From the NCBI GenBank assembly GCA_036796975.1, contig DAIRBY010000002.1, forward strand, positions 52,799 through 116,798: a stretch of DNA of 64,000 bases, read 5' to 3'. Below, one piece after another: positions 6,610 to 15,026 of the stretch (position 1 is the stretch's first letter; each line of letters opens with the position of its first letter). The position numbers and the translations under genes were made by a program. The DNA comes from UBA8190 sp003453695 (lineage in GTDB: Bacteria > Actinomycetota > Acidimicrobiia > Acidimicrobiales > UBA8190). Below the pieces are notes generated by a model. It worked only from the letters and a program-made list of their open reading frames with translations, was not told the DNA's origin and did not search any database.

Positions 6610-8661
6610 TCAGTCGGCGGAGCCGGCCGGCGCACCCGAGGAGCCCGCGGACTCAGAGGCCTCCGTCGCCGGTGCGGCCGAGTCCGGCGACGATGCGCCG
6701 TCACCGCGGTGGGCGGCGCCGGTAGCCGACCGGGGCCCGGCATTGAGGCGGCGCACCAGCTCCGGCTGGTGCACCGGGCGCCCGAACGCCTCGTCCACGA
6801 AGCGTCCCACCTCCTCGCCCTCCAGCGTCTCCCGCTCGAGCAGGCCGTGGGCCACGGCATCGAGGCCGCCGCGGTGTCGCGACAACAACTGGACGGCTCG
6901 CTCCTCCTGCTCGCGCAGGATGCGAGACACCTCGGCGTCGACCACGCGGGCGGTGTCCTCGGAGTAGTCGCGCGAGTGGAGCAGGTCTTCACCCAGGAAC
7001 ACCATGCCCTGCGATCCCCACGCCATGGGCCCGAGCTCCTCGCTCATGCCCCATTCCCGCACCATCTTGCGGGCCAACTCGGTATTGCCCACCAGGTCGT
7101 TGCTGGCGCCGGTGGACAGGTCCCCGTAGACGAGGATCTCGGCGGCTCGCCCTCCCATGCGCACGGCGAGAGAGTCTTCGATCACCTCGCGCGGATAGAT
7201 GTGGCGCTCCTCCAGGGGGAGCTGTTGGGTCACACCGAGGGCCATACCGGTGGGCAGGATGGTGACCTTGTGCACCGGGTCGGCGTGCTCGAGCACGTAC
7301 GCCAGCACGGCGTGGCCGGCCTCGTGGAAGGCGACGCGCTCTTTCTCCTGGTCGGACAGGACCAGGCTCTCCCGGCGCTGGCCCATGAGGACCCGGTCGC
7401 GCGCCGACTCGAAGTCCTGCATCTCGATCTGGTGCGACCCGCGTCGCACCGCGTACAGGGCCGCCTCGTTGACGAGGTTGGCGAGATCGGCACCGCTCAT
7501 GCCGGGGGTGCCCCGGGCCACCAGCTCCAGGTCGACGTCGGGGCCGATGCGCTTGTCCTTGCAGTGCACCTTCAAGATGGGCAGACGCTCTTCCAGATCG
7601 GGCAGCGGTACCACGACCTGACGGTCGAAGCGCCCCGGCCGCAGGAGGGCCGGATCGAGGATGTCGGGCCGGTTGGTGGCGGCCATGATCACCACGCCCT
7701 CAGCCGGGTCGAAGCCGTCCATCTCCGACAGCATCTGGTTGAGGGTCTGTTCCCGCTCGTCGTGCCCACCGCCGAGGCCGGCGCCGCGCTTGCGGCCGAT
7801 GGAGTCGATCTCGTCCACGAAGATGATGGCCGGTGCCTGCTTGCGCGCCGTCTGGAAGAGGTCGCGCACCCGGCTGGCGCCGACGCCGACGAACATCTCC
7901 ATGAAGTCGGAGCCGCTCACCGACATGAACGGCACCCCGGCCTCACCGGCGACGGCCCGGGCGATGAGCGTCTTGCCCGTCCCGGGCGGCCCGACGAGAA
8001 GGATGCCCTTCGGGATCCGGGCGCCGATGTCCCGGAACCGATGAGGCGACTTCAAGAAGTCGACGACCTCGCTGATCTCGACCTTCACGCCCTGGTACCC
8101 GGCCACGTCGTTGAACGTGGTGCGGGGACGCTCCGTGGTGTACAGCCGGGCCCGGGAACGCCCGATGGACATGATCCCCGTCATCTGTCCCTGTGCCCTC
8201 CGGCTGATCCAGAAGAAGATGCCGACGAACGCCAGCAGGATGAGGATGGTCGGCAGCCACTGGCCCAGGGCGCTCTGTTGCGGCGTGTTGAAGTGGACGG
8301 TCGGCACGTTCGAGCGCAGGGTGTTGACCTCGTCCTGCAACGACGGGTCAGGGCCGTTGACCGAGTAGTGCACCCCGTTCTTGAGCTGGCCGGTGATGAT
8401 CCCGGTCGAGTTGTCGATCGTCGCCGTCTGGACCTCATGGGTCTCGACGTAGCTCGAGATGAACGACTTGTAGCCGATGGTCTTCACCGAGGGCTTCGAG
8501 ACCAGTGGCGGGATGATGAGGAACGCCACCACAGCCACGAGCAGCAGGGCGAACACCCAGCGCCAGCTCTGGTCCCCCGAGGCTCCTCCCGAACCGGACG
8601 TCTGACCACCTGGGCCACTGGGTACCGGTCGTCCACCGCGACGGTCGGGGAAGGGGCTCAT
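6610..8661 (-). CDS. ftsH: ATP-dependent zinc metalloprotease FtsH
   Basis: 683 residues. Two membrane helices (about 35-53 and 137-153) flank an extracytoplasmic region. The AAA+ domain has Walker A GPPGTGKT (224-231), Walker B FVDEID (281-286) and the second region of homology around RPGRFDRQ. The peptidase domain has the zinc-binding HEAGH (446-450). Family knowledge: a membrane hexamer that extracts and degrades misfolded membrane proteins and some regulators. The Gly/Pro-rich N-terminal 30 residues and the Ala/Ser-rich C-terminal tail are low complexity, as often in actinobacterial FtsH. It is transcribed alone on the reverse strand. The start is supported by a TAGCAT box exactly 6 nt upstream of the ATG, implying a leaderless mRNA. 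Confidence 0.97.
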   Translation of the reverse strand: MSPFPDRRGGRPVPSGPGGQTSGSGGASGDQSWRWVFALLLVAVVAFLIIPPLVSKPSVKTIGYKSFISSYVETHEVQTATIDNSTGIITGQLKNGVHYSVNGPDPSLQDEVNTLRSNVPTVHFNTPQQSALGQWLPTILILLAFVGIFFWISRRAQGQMTGIMSIGRSRARLYTTERPRTTFNDVAGYQGVKVEISEVVDFLKSPHRFRDIGARIPKGILLVGPPGTGKTLIARAVAGEAGVPFMSVSGSDFMEMFVGVGASRVRDLFQTARKQAPAIIFVDEIDSIGRKRGAGLGGGHDEREQTLNQMLSEMDGFDPAEGVVIMAATNRPDILDPALLRPGRFDRQVVVPLPDLEERLPILKVHCKDKRIGPDVDLELVARGTPGMSGADLANLVNEAALYAVRRGSHQIEMQDFESARDRVLMGQRRESLVLSDQEKERVAFHEAGHAVLAYVLEHADPVHKVTILPTGMALGVTQQLPLEERHIYPREVIEDSLAVRMGGRAAEILVYGDLSTGASNDLVGNTELARKMVREWGMSEELGPMAWGSQGMVFLGEDLLHSRDYSEDTARVVDAEVSRILREQEERAVQLLSRHRGGLDAVAHGLLERETLEGEEVGRFVDEAFGRPVHQPELVRRLNAGPRSATGAAHRGDGASSPDSAAPATEASESAGSSGAPAGSAD

Positions 8662-8667
8662 TGCCCC

Positions 8668-8673
8668 ATGCTA
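8668..8673 (-). promoter_or_regulatory. Leaderless -10 box TAGCAT of ftsH
   Basis: On the minus strand TAGCAT is followed by 6 nt (GGGGCA) and the ATG at 8661. No room for a Shine-Dalgarno. Confidence 0.6.
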
Positions 8674-8740
8674 GGGGCCGGTGCCTGCGATCATGCTGCA
8701 GCCGGCGCGTAGGACCAGCTCAGTAACCTCTGTCGTCGAG

Positions 8741-9721
8741 ATGGCCGAGCCGTCGCCCCCACCCCGGCCAGCACCCGATTCGGGCCGGCCCGGCTCACCG
8801 CCGCCCCGGGCCCGAGGCACGGCCGAGCCGCCGTGGCCCGCTCCCGCCGGGCCCGCTCCCGCCGGGCCGCCCCCGCCGCCGACGGTGCCCGCCGGCGAAC
8901 GTGTCCTCGCCCCCGCCGATGACTCTGACGACCCCGAGGCAAGACCCGGCCACCTCCCGCCCGCCCCGGCCACCGCCGCACAGGGCTGGAGCTGGATGGT
9001 CGTCGCCGCCGCCGGGTTCGTCGTCGGACAGCTCGTCAGCGCCGTGCTCCTCGTGGTGGTGGCAGCGGCCACCGGCCATGTCCACGACGTGTCGCGCCTG
9101 GCGGCGCGCCCCGTCCCGCCGGCATGGGTGGTGGTCACGGGGCTGGTGGGACTGTGGACGGGGTTCGTGGGCGCCGTGGTGTTCGCCACCACCACCACCG
9201 GCACGGGCAGCTTGGTGCGCGACATGGGCCTTCGCTTCAAGCCTGTCGACCTGCTCCTCGGCCCCGGCGTCGGCCTCGTCGCCCAGTTCGTCGTCCTGCC
9301 CCTCCTCTACTTCCCGCTCGAGCAGCTCATCCCGCATCTGTCGCAGAAGCTGAACCAGCCGGCCAAGCATCTGACGGGTGGCTTCCCCGGTGCCGATCTG
9401 GCCGTCATCGCCGCGCTCACCGTGCTCGTCGTGCCGGTCGTCGAAGAGCTCGTGTTCCGAGGCCTCTTCCTCCGCGGCGCGTTGCGGGCCTTCGCCGGGG
9501 CCGGGCCTGTCCTGGGCCCGGCGCTGGCCACGGTGCTCACCGGGGTGGTCTTCGCCCTGGCCCACCTCGAGGCGCTGCAGATCCTCGGGCTCGCCGTCTT
9601 CGGCGTCGCCCTCTCCGTCATGGCCTACAAGCTGAGGCGCCTGGGTCCCTGCATCCTGGCCCACGCCACGTTCAACCTGGTGGCGGTGGTGGCCGTGGCG
9701 GCTGTGCCTGCTCTTCACTGA
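8741..9721 (+). CDS. CPBP family intramembrane metalloprotease (Abi/Rce1-like)
   Basis: 326 residues from ATG 8741, which has TAACCT 11 nt upstream. A GTG at 8681 would add 20 residues and cannot be excluded. The first about 80 residues are a Pro/Ala/Arg-rich cytoplasmic region. Then come about seven membrane helices with the glutamate motif EELVFRGLFLRGAL (EExxxR) and the downstream FALAHLEALQ histidine motif that mark CPBP intramembrane proteases. In eukaryotic Rce1 the family cleaves prenylated CAAX proteins; bacterial members have varied or unknown roles, including immunity and protein-secretion control. No partner gene is obvious here. Confidence 0.85.
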   Translation: MAEPSPPPRPAPDSGRPGSPPPRARGTAEPPWPAPAGPAPAGPPPPPTVPAGERVLAPADDSDDPEARPGHLPPAPATAAQGWSWMVVAAAGFVVGQLVSAVLLVVVAAATGHVHDVSRLAARPVPPAWVVVTGLVGLWTGFVGAVVFATTTTGTGSLVRDMGLRFKPVDLLLGPGVGLVAQFVVLPLLYFPLEQLIPHLSQKLNQPAKHLTGGFPGADLAVIAALTVLVVPVVEELVFRGLFLRGALRAFAGAGPVLGPALATVLTGVVFALAHLEALQILGLAVFGVALSVMAYKLRRLGPCILAHATFNLVAVVAVAAVPALH

Positions 9722-9831
9722 CTCTCGGGAACGGCGTGCAGGCACGGCGGCGGGCACGCGCTCGGTTCCGTCGCACGCCCTCACACCGGCGCCGCTGCCT
9801 CCAGCGCGGTCCCGTCGGGCACGATGGTCCG

Positions 9832-12204
9832 GTGCGCCGCCCGGCCGCCCCTCTCGTCGCCACCTTCCTGGCCGTGGCCGGGGTGGTCGTCATCACCGTG
9901 TGGTCGCTCCATCCGAGCCAGCTGGTCAGCTCGAGCACCATCACCGGCGGCGACACCGGCGCCCATGTCGGCCTGGCCTGGTTCCTGAAGACCCAGCTGC
10001 TGCCGCACGGGCACCTCACCGGATGGGACCCCGGCGCCTACGACGGCTTTCCCCTCTACACCTTCTACTTCCCGCTGCCCGACGTGCTGGCCGCCCTGGC
10101 CGGCTACGTCATCCCCTTCGCGGTCGCCTTCAAGCTGGTCACGATCCTGGGGTCGCTCACCCTGCCGGTGGCGGCGTGGGCGTTCGGGCGACTGGCCGGT
10201 CTGGAACGGCCCCGGCCGGCGGTGCTGGCGGTGGCCACCCTTCCCTTCCTCTTCGACCAGACCTTCACCATCTACGGGGGCAACCTGTACTCGACAATGG
10301 CGGGCGAGTACGCCTACTCCCTCGGCCTGTCGGCGGCGCTCTTGTTCCTCGGGCTGGTGGTGCGCGGCCTCCGCACCGGCCGTCATCGTGCTCTGGCCGT
10401 CGTGCTCCTCGCGTTCTGCGTCCTGTGCCACTTGGTCGCCGCCTTGCTGGCGCTGGCCGGTGTGGTCGTGGCACTCGTGCTGCTCGGGATCACCCGGCGC
10501 CGGCTGTGGTGGGCGGTCACGGTGGTGGGCACGGGCGGGCTGCTCGTCGCCTGGTGGGCGCTGCCCTTCGCCGTCGAGCAGCCCTTCAGCACCAACATGG
10601 GCTGGGTCAACGTCACGACCTACGCGTCGCTGCTGGCGCCGCGCGCCGACCGGTGGGCGCTCGCCCTGGCCGCCCTGGGCGTGTTGGTGGCCCTGGTCCG
10701 GCGCCAACGGGTCATGGTGATGATCGCCCTGTTGGGTGGCGCCTCCGCCGGCGCCCTCGTGCTCGACCCTCAGGGGAAGCTCTACAACACCCGGTTCCTC
10801 CCGCTGTGGTGGCTGGCCGTCTACTTGGTGGCGGGGTACGCCCTGGCAGAGGTCGGTGTCGCCGTCGCCGCCTGGTGGCGACACGGGCACGCCGCTGCTC
10901 GGGCCGACACAGGGGGCAGGTTCCCGGTGCTGGCGGGGGAGGCGGGAGGGATCGGCTCGGGCGTCGTCCACGAGCCGGTGCCCGCCGGCAGCTCGGGTCG
11001 CTTCCCGGTTCCCGGCTACGAGGTGGCACCTCCGAGCCCCGTCCACCACCGCCGCCTGCCGGCCTGGGCGCCCGGCGCCCTGACTGTGCCCCTCCTCGCC
11101 CTCGCCGCCGGTGCCGCCCTCGTGCTGCCCCCGCTGCTCATCCCGGCGACGTCGACCTACCAATTGGGCCCGCTGCACCTGACCCCCGACAACGTCCCGT
11201 CGTGGGCCTCGTGGAACTACACCGGGTACCAGGGCAAGGCCGGATGGGCCGAGTTCGACCACGGCGTGGTCGACACCATGGACCGGGTCAGTGCCCGCTA
11301 CGGCTGTGGGCGGACCATGTGGGAGTACAACGCCAACGAGAACCGCTTCGGCACACCCGAGGCGCTCATGATGCTGCCCTACTTCACGAATGGCTGCATC
11401 GATTCCATGGAAGGCCTGCTCTTCGAATCCGCGTCGAGCACGCCCTATCACTTCATCAACCAGTCCGAGCTCTCCTCGGCGCCCTCCGACGCCATGGTGG
11501 GGCTGCCCTACCAGGGTCTCGACACGGCCGAGGGGGTGCAGCATCTGCAGCTGCTCGGCGTGCGCTACTTCCTGGCCGCCTCGACCACGGTCCAAGCCCA
11601 GGCCGACGCCGATCCCGCCCTCTCGTTGGTGGCGACGAGCGGGCCCTGGCACACCGCCTACCAGGGGACCGTGGTCGACACGACATGGAAGGTGTACCTC
11701 GTCCACGACTCCTCCATGGTGGTGCCGCTCACCGAGCAGCCCACCGTCCTCCGGGGAGTGGGTCCGCAGCAGAGCTCGTGGTTGAAGGTGGCGCTGCAGT
11801 GGTACGACGACCCCGCCGGCTGGGGCCACCAATTGGTGGCGGACGGTCCCGCCTCCTGGCCGCACCGGCGATCGGCTACGGCGCTGTCGAGCACCGGGAC
11901 CCCTCTGGCGCTGACGCGCGTGTCGCACATCCGAATCACAACCGACTCGATCAGCTTCCACGTGAACCGCACCGGCGTACCGGTGCTCGTGCGCGCCTCG
12001 TACTTCCCGGCCTGGCACGCCAGCGGGGCGTCGGGGCCGTGGCGAGCGGAGCCCAACTTGATGGTGGTCGTTCCCTCGTCCCACCAGGTGACGCTGAGCT
12101 ACGGCAGCACGAGTGCCGGATGGGCGGGACTGGCGCTGAGCGCGTTGGGCCTGTTGGTGCTCTTGGCCCTGCTGCGCCGCCGCGCTGAGGGAGTGCGGGA
12201 CTGA
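9832..12204 (+). CDS. Multi-spanning membrane protein, GT-C-like (PTPS-related membrane family)
   Basis: 790 residues from GTG 9832. The first helix is residues about 7-24, followed by a conserved loop GGDTGAHVGLAWFLKTQLLP and GWDPGAYDGFPLYTFYFPLP. Such acidic first loops with a following GFP-x-Y pattern are typical of GT-C polyprenyl-phosphate-sugar transferases and of the 6-pyruvoyl-tetrahydropterin-synthase-related membrane family. About ten helices are followed by a soluble C-terminal region with many Trp and Tyr, probably extracytoplasmic, and a final helix near the C-terminus. Function is inferred: transfer of a lipid-linked sugar outside the membrane. It lies just upstream of manB, which supports a glycan role. 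The hexamer CACGAT, a near-match to TAnnnT, is 6 nt before the GTG. Confidence 0.7.
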   Translation: MRRPAAPLVATFLAVAGVVVITVWSLHPSQLVSSSTITGGDTGAHVGLAWFLKTQLLPHGHLTGWDPGAYDGFPLYTFYFPLPDVLAALAGYVIPFAVAFKLVTILGSLTLPVAAWAFGRLAGLERPRPAVLAVATLPFLFDQTFTIYGGNLYSTMAGEYAYSLGLSAALLFLGLVVRGLRTGRHRALAVVLLAFCVLCHLVAALLALAGVVVALVLLGITRRRLWWAVTVVGTGGLLVAWWALPFAVEQPFSTNMGWVNVTTYASLLAPRADRWALALAALGVLVALVRRQRVMVMIALLGGASAGALVLDPQGKLYNTRFLPLWWLAVYLVAGYALAEVGVAVAAWWRHGHAAARADTGGRFPVLAGEAGGIGSGVVHEPVPAGSSGRFPVPGYEVAPPSPVHHRRLPAWAPGALTVPLLALAAGAALVLPPLLIPATSTYQLGPLHLTPDNVPSWASWNYTGYQGKAGWAEFDHGVVDTMDRVSARYGCGRTMWEYNANENRFGTPEALMMLPYFTNGCIDSMEGLLFESASSTPYHFINQSELSSAPSDAMVGLPYQGLDTAEGVQHLQLLGVRYFLAASTTVQAQADADPALSLVATSGPWHTAYQGTVVDTTWKVYLVHDSSMVVPLTEQPTVLRGVGPQQSSWLKVALQWYDDPAGWGHQLVADGPASWPHRRSATALSSTGTPLALTRVSHIRITTDSISFHVNRTGVPVLVRASYFPAWHASGASGPWRAEPNLMVVVPSSHQVTLSYGSTSAGWAGLALSALGLLVLLALLRRRAEGVRD

Positions 12205-12250
12205 GCGCAGCGTCCTCCTCCGTCCCCGGGGATCCGGGCCGGGGGCGGGA

Positions 12251-12256
12251 TAGGCT
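12251..12256 (+). promoter_or_regulatory. -10 box TAGGCT for manB
   Basis: TAGGCT is followed by 10 nt and ATG 12267. No Shine-Dalgarno is present in the short spacer. Confidence 0.45.
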
Positions 12257-12266
12257 CGCCGCAGCT

Positions 12267-13652
12267 ATGGGCCTTTCAGACGACGTGTTCAAGGCGTACG
12301 ACATCAGGGGCACCGTTCCCGATCAGCTCGACGCCGCCACCTGCCGCACCGTGGGGTGGGCGTTCGCCCGCTTCGCGGCGGCGCCGCGTCTCCTCGTGGC
12401 TCGGGACATGCGGGAATCGGGGGTGGCGTTGTCAGCCGCCTTCGCGGACGGCGTGCGCGCCGCCGGCGTCGACGTCGTCGACCTGGGCCTCGCCTCCACC
12501 GACATGCTCTACTTCGCCTCGGGACGCCTCGACGCGCCGGGGGCCATGTTCACCGCCTCGCACAACCCTCCTGCCTACAACGGCATCAAGCTGTGCCTGG
12601 CCGGGGCGCGCCCGGTGGGTCAAGACACCGGGTTGCGGGACATCCGCTCCTCGGCCGCCGACGCGCCCGCAGCCGGCAGCGCTGCGGCCCGGGGGGGCTA
12701 CGAGCAGGTCGAGCTGCTCGACGACTACGCAACACACGTGCGGTCGTTCGTCGACGTGAGCAGGCTGCGGCCGCTCAAGGTGGTGGCCGACACGGCCAAC
12801 GGCATGGGCGGCCTGGTGGTCCCACCGGTGTTCGGCCCGCTCCCGTTCTCGGTGCAGGTCCTCTTCGGTGAGCTGGACGGCACCTTCCCCAACCACCCCG
12901 CCGATCCGATCCAGCCCGAGAACCTCGCCGATCTGAAGAGGGCGGTGGTGAGCGGGGGCGCCGACATCGGCCTGGCCTTCGACGGCGACGCCGATCGGGT
13001 CTTCCTCGTCGACGAAAGGGCCCAGCCGGTGTCGGGGTCGCTCACTACGGCGCTGGTGGCCACATCCATGTTGGAGAAGCACCCCGGCGCCACCATCCTC
13101 TACAACCTCATCTGCTCCAAAGTCGTGCCGGAGACCATCGAGGAGCACGGCGGCGTGCCGGTACGCACCCGGGTCGGCCATTCCTTCATCAAGCAGGTGA
13201 TGGCCGAGACCGGTGCCCTCTTCGGCGGCGAGCACTCCGGCCACTACTACTTCCGCGACAACTACCGAGCCGACTCGGGCATCATCGCCGCGCTGATCGT
13301 CCTCGAGATGTTGTCGGTGGCGTCGGTGCCACTGTCGGAATTGCTGCGCCCCTACCGGCGCTTTGCCGACTCGGGGGAGATCAACACCGTGGTGGGCGAC
13401 CCTCCTGCGGCCGTGGAGGCGCTGGGCTCTCGCCTGGCGGCGCAGGGGATCTCCGTGGACAGCACCGACGGGATCACCGCCGACTTCGGTGACTGGTGGT
13501 TCAACGTGCGCCCGTCCAACACCGAACCCCTCTTGCGGCTCAACGTGGAAGCGGCTACCCAGGAGGAGTGCGACACGCACGTGGCCGAGGTGCTCGACAT
13601 GGTTGGAGACGTGGCGGCGCTCAGCGGCGGCACCCGGTCGGCGGGTCGTTGA
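12267..13652 (+). CDS. manB: Phosphomannomutase/phosphoglucomutase
   Basis: 461 residues of the alpha-D-phosphohexomutase family. The phosphoserine loop is TASHNPPAYNG with Ser98. The Mg-binding loop is FDGDADR (238-244), the sugar-binding loop GEHSGH (321-326), and the C-terminal phosphate loop RPSNTEPLLRLNVEA. All four catalytic elements are intact. The reaction interconverts mannose-6-P and mannose-1-P (and often the glucose pair), feeding GDP-mannose and glycan synthesis. It heads an apparent operon with a Trm112-like gene, the PGI/PMI isomerase and ahcY. The same neighbourhood is conserved in mycobacteria and streptomycetes. The name manB is by motif and synteny; pgm activity is also possible. 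Confidence 0.93.
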   Translation: MGLSDDVFKAYDIRGTVPDQLDAATCRTVGWAFARFAAAPRLLVARDMRESGVALSAAFADGVRAAGVDVVDLGLASTDMLYFASGRLDAPGAMFTASHNPPAYNGIKLCLAGARPVGQDTGLRDIRSSAADAPAAGSAAARGGYEQVELLDDYATHVRSFVDVSRLRPLKVVADTANGMGGLVVPPVFGPLPFSVQVLFGELDGTFPNHPADPIQPENLADLKRAVVSGGADIGLAFDGDADRVFLVDERAQPVSGSLTTALVATSMLEKHPGATILYNLICSKVVPETIEEHGGVPVRTRVGHSFIKQVMAETGALFGGEHSGHYYFRDNYRADSGIIAALIVLEMLSVASVPLSELLRPYRRFADSGEINTVVGDPPAAVEALGSRLAAQGISVDSTDGITADFGDWWFNVRPSNTEPLLRLNVEAATQEECDTHVAEVLDMVGDVAALSGGTRSAGR

Positions 13653-13680
13653 GCGCGGCCCGAGCACAGGAGACCGGCCC

Positions 13681-13926
13681 GTGAGCCTCGACCCCCTGCT
13701 CCTCGACGTGCTGGCCTGCCCGGAGGACAAAGGGCCGCTTCTGTACTTCGAAGACGAAGACCGGCTCTACAACCCGCGGCTGCGGCGCAGCTACGCCGTG
13801 CGCGACGGCATCCCCGTCATGCTCGTGGACGAGGCCGAAGCCGTGACCGACGCCGAGCACGACCGGCTCATGGGGAAGGCCGAGTCCGAGGGCGTGGTCA
13901 GCACCATGGGCGGTCAGAGCGCGTGA
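13681..13926 (+). CDS. Trm112-like small protein (81 aa)
   Basis: Starts at GTG 13681, with AGGAGA about 9 nt upstream, and overlaps the next gene by 4 bp. The sequence LLDVLACPEDKGPLLY followed by a Tyr/Arg-rich beta region and DGIPVMLVDEAE matches the Trm112/UPF0434 family. Only one Cys is present, so the four-Cys zinc site of eukaryotic Trm112 is absent, as in many bacterial members. Trm112 activates methyltransferases in eukaryotes and archaea; the bacterial role is unclear. Its fixed place between manB and the isomerase gene in actinobacteria suggests a link to the mannose operon that remains unexplained. Confidence 0.85.
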   Translation: MSLDPLLLDVLACPEDKGPLLYFEDEDRLYNPRLRRSYAVRDGIPVMLVDEAEAVTDAEHDRLMGKAESEGVVSTMGGQSA

Positions 13927-14978
13927 ACCTGGTGCCGCCCACCGCCGCCGACGCCCCGGACACCCTGGGCATGTTCGAGGCCGCCGCCGGCCTGCCCGAG
14001 CAGGTGGCCATGTCGGTAGGCGCCGCCCACGGCCTCGACGGGCTGCCCGACAAGGCCTACGTGGAGAACGTCGTGGTGCTCGGCATGGGAGGAAGCGGCA
14101 TCGTCGGTGACGTCATGGTGGCGGTGGCCGGTCCCTTCCTGCCCGTGCCGGTGTCGGTGGTCAAGTCCTATGACCTGCCCGACTTCGTGGGCGCCGGGTC
14201 GCTCGTCTTCGCCGTGTCCTTCTCGGGCGACACCGAGGAGACGGTGGAAGCCGCCGGGGAGGCGGCCGACGCGGGCGCCTCTCTGGTCGCCGTCACCACG
14301 GGCGGGGAGTTGGCGAGCCTCGCCGACGAATGGGGAGCGCCGGTGGTGCCGGTACCTCATGACATCCCCCAGCCCCGTGCCGGGCTGGGAGCCATGGCCA
14401 TGCCGCCGCTGATCGTGCTGGAGGACATCGGGCTGTTCCCCGGAGCCAGCCAGTGGGTGGCGTTGGCCGTCGACCAGTTGCGCCGGCGACGGGACCAGCT
14501 GCTGCGGGCCGGCAGCGTGGCTGACGAGGTGGCCAGGCGCATCGGGCGCACCATCCCCATGTTCCACGCCGCCCAGGATCTCGGGGCGGCAGCCGCATCC
14601 CGGTGGAAGTCGCAGGTGAACGAGAACGCCAAGAGCCCGGCCTTCATGGCCGTCTACCCCGAGCTGTGCCACAACGAGATCGCCGGCTGGGGCCAGAACG
14701 GCGACGTCACCCGTCAGGTCATGACCCTGGTCAATCTGCGCCACGACGCCGAGCACCCCCAGGTGGCTCGCCGCTTCGAGCTCGTCGCCGACGTGATGCT
14801 CGAGGTGGTGTCCGACATCGTCGAGGTGCGCGCCGAGGGAGAGGGCGACCTGGCCCAGCTGCTGGACCTCGTCATGGTCGGGGACTTCGTCTCGTTGCAC
14901 ATGGCGGCCCGCGAGGGCGTCGACCCCGGTCCTGTCCCGGTGCTCGACCAGTTGAAGCAGCGCCTGCGCCAGGGCTGA
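13923..14978 (+). CDS. Bifunctional phosphoglucose/phosphomannose isomerase (SIS domain)
   Basis: 351 residues, GTG start overlapping the Trm112-like stop (GTGA). The N-terminal SIS domain begins VVVLGMGGSGIVGDVM and carries SFSGDTEET, the phosphosugar-binding Ser/Thr loop. The C-terminal half has ENAKSPAF and the catalytic-region ELCHNEIAGW. This is the archaeal/actinobacterial bifunctional PGI/PMI type, which interconverts fructose-6-P with glucose-6-P and mannose-6-P. With ManB it forms the route from fructose-6-P to mannose-1-P. The protein stays cytoplasmic. The gene ends 48 bp before ahcY. Confidence 0.92.
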   Translation: MNLVPPTAADAPDTLGMFEAAAGLPEQVAMSVGAAHGLDGLPDKAYVENVVVLGMGGSGIVGDVMVAVAGPFLPVPVSVVKSYDLPDFVGAGSLVFAVSFSGDTEETVEAAGEAADAGASLVAVTTGGELASLADEWGAPVVPVPHDIPQPRAGLGAMAMPPLIVLEDIGLFPGASQWVALAVDQLRRRRDQLLRAGSVADEVARRIGRTIPMFHAAQDLGAAAASRWKSQVNENAKSPAFMAVYPELCHNEIAGWGQNGDVTRQVMTLVNLRHDAEHPQVARRFELVADVMLEVVSDIVEVRAEGEGDLAQLLDLVMVGDFVSLHMAAREGVDPGPVPVLDQLKQRLRQG

Positions 14979-14989
14979 GCCCGTCATCG

Positions 14990-14995
14990 TACGAT
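14990..14995 (+). promoter_or_regulatory. Candidate internal -10 box TACGAT and Shine-Dalgarno for ahcY
   Basis: TACGAT lies 31 nt before ATG 15027, and AAGGAG (15017-15022) sits 4 nt before the ATG. Unlike most genes here, ahcY has a leader with a ribosome-binding site. Its 48-bp upstream gap is too short for a known SAH riboswitch. Confidence 0.4.
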
Positions 14996-15026
14996 CGCCG
15001 CATCCGAAGATCGATCAAGGAGAACA

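Noticed and set aside
9781..12084. Long minus-strand open frame opposite the GT-C-like gene
   Set aside because: No family signature, biased composition, and the plus frame encodes a coherent multi-spanning protein.
14979..15026. SAH riboswitch before ahcY
   Set aside because: The gap is only 48 bp and holds a -10-like box and a Shine-Dalgarno; there is no room for the known aptamer and its core words are absent.
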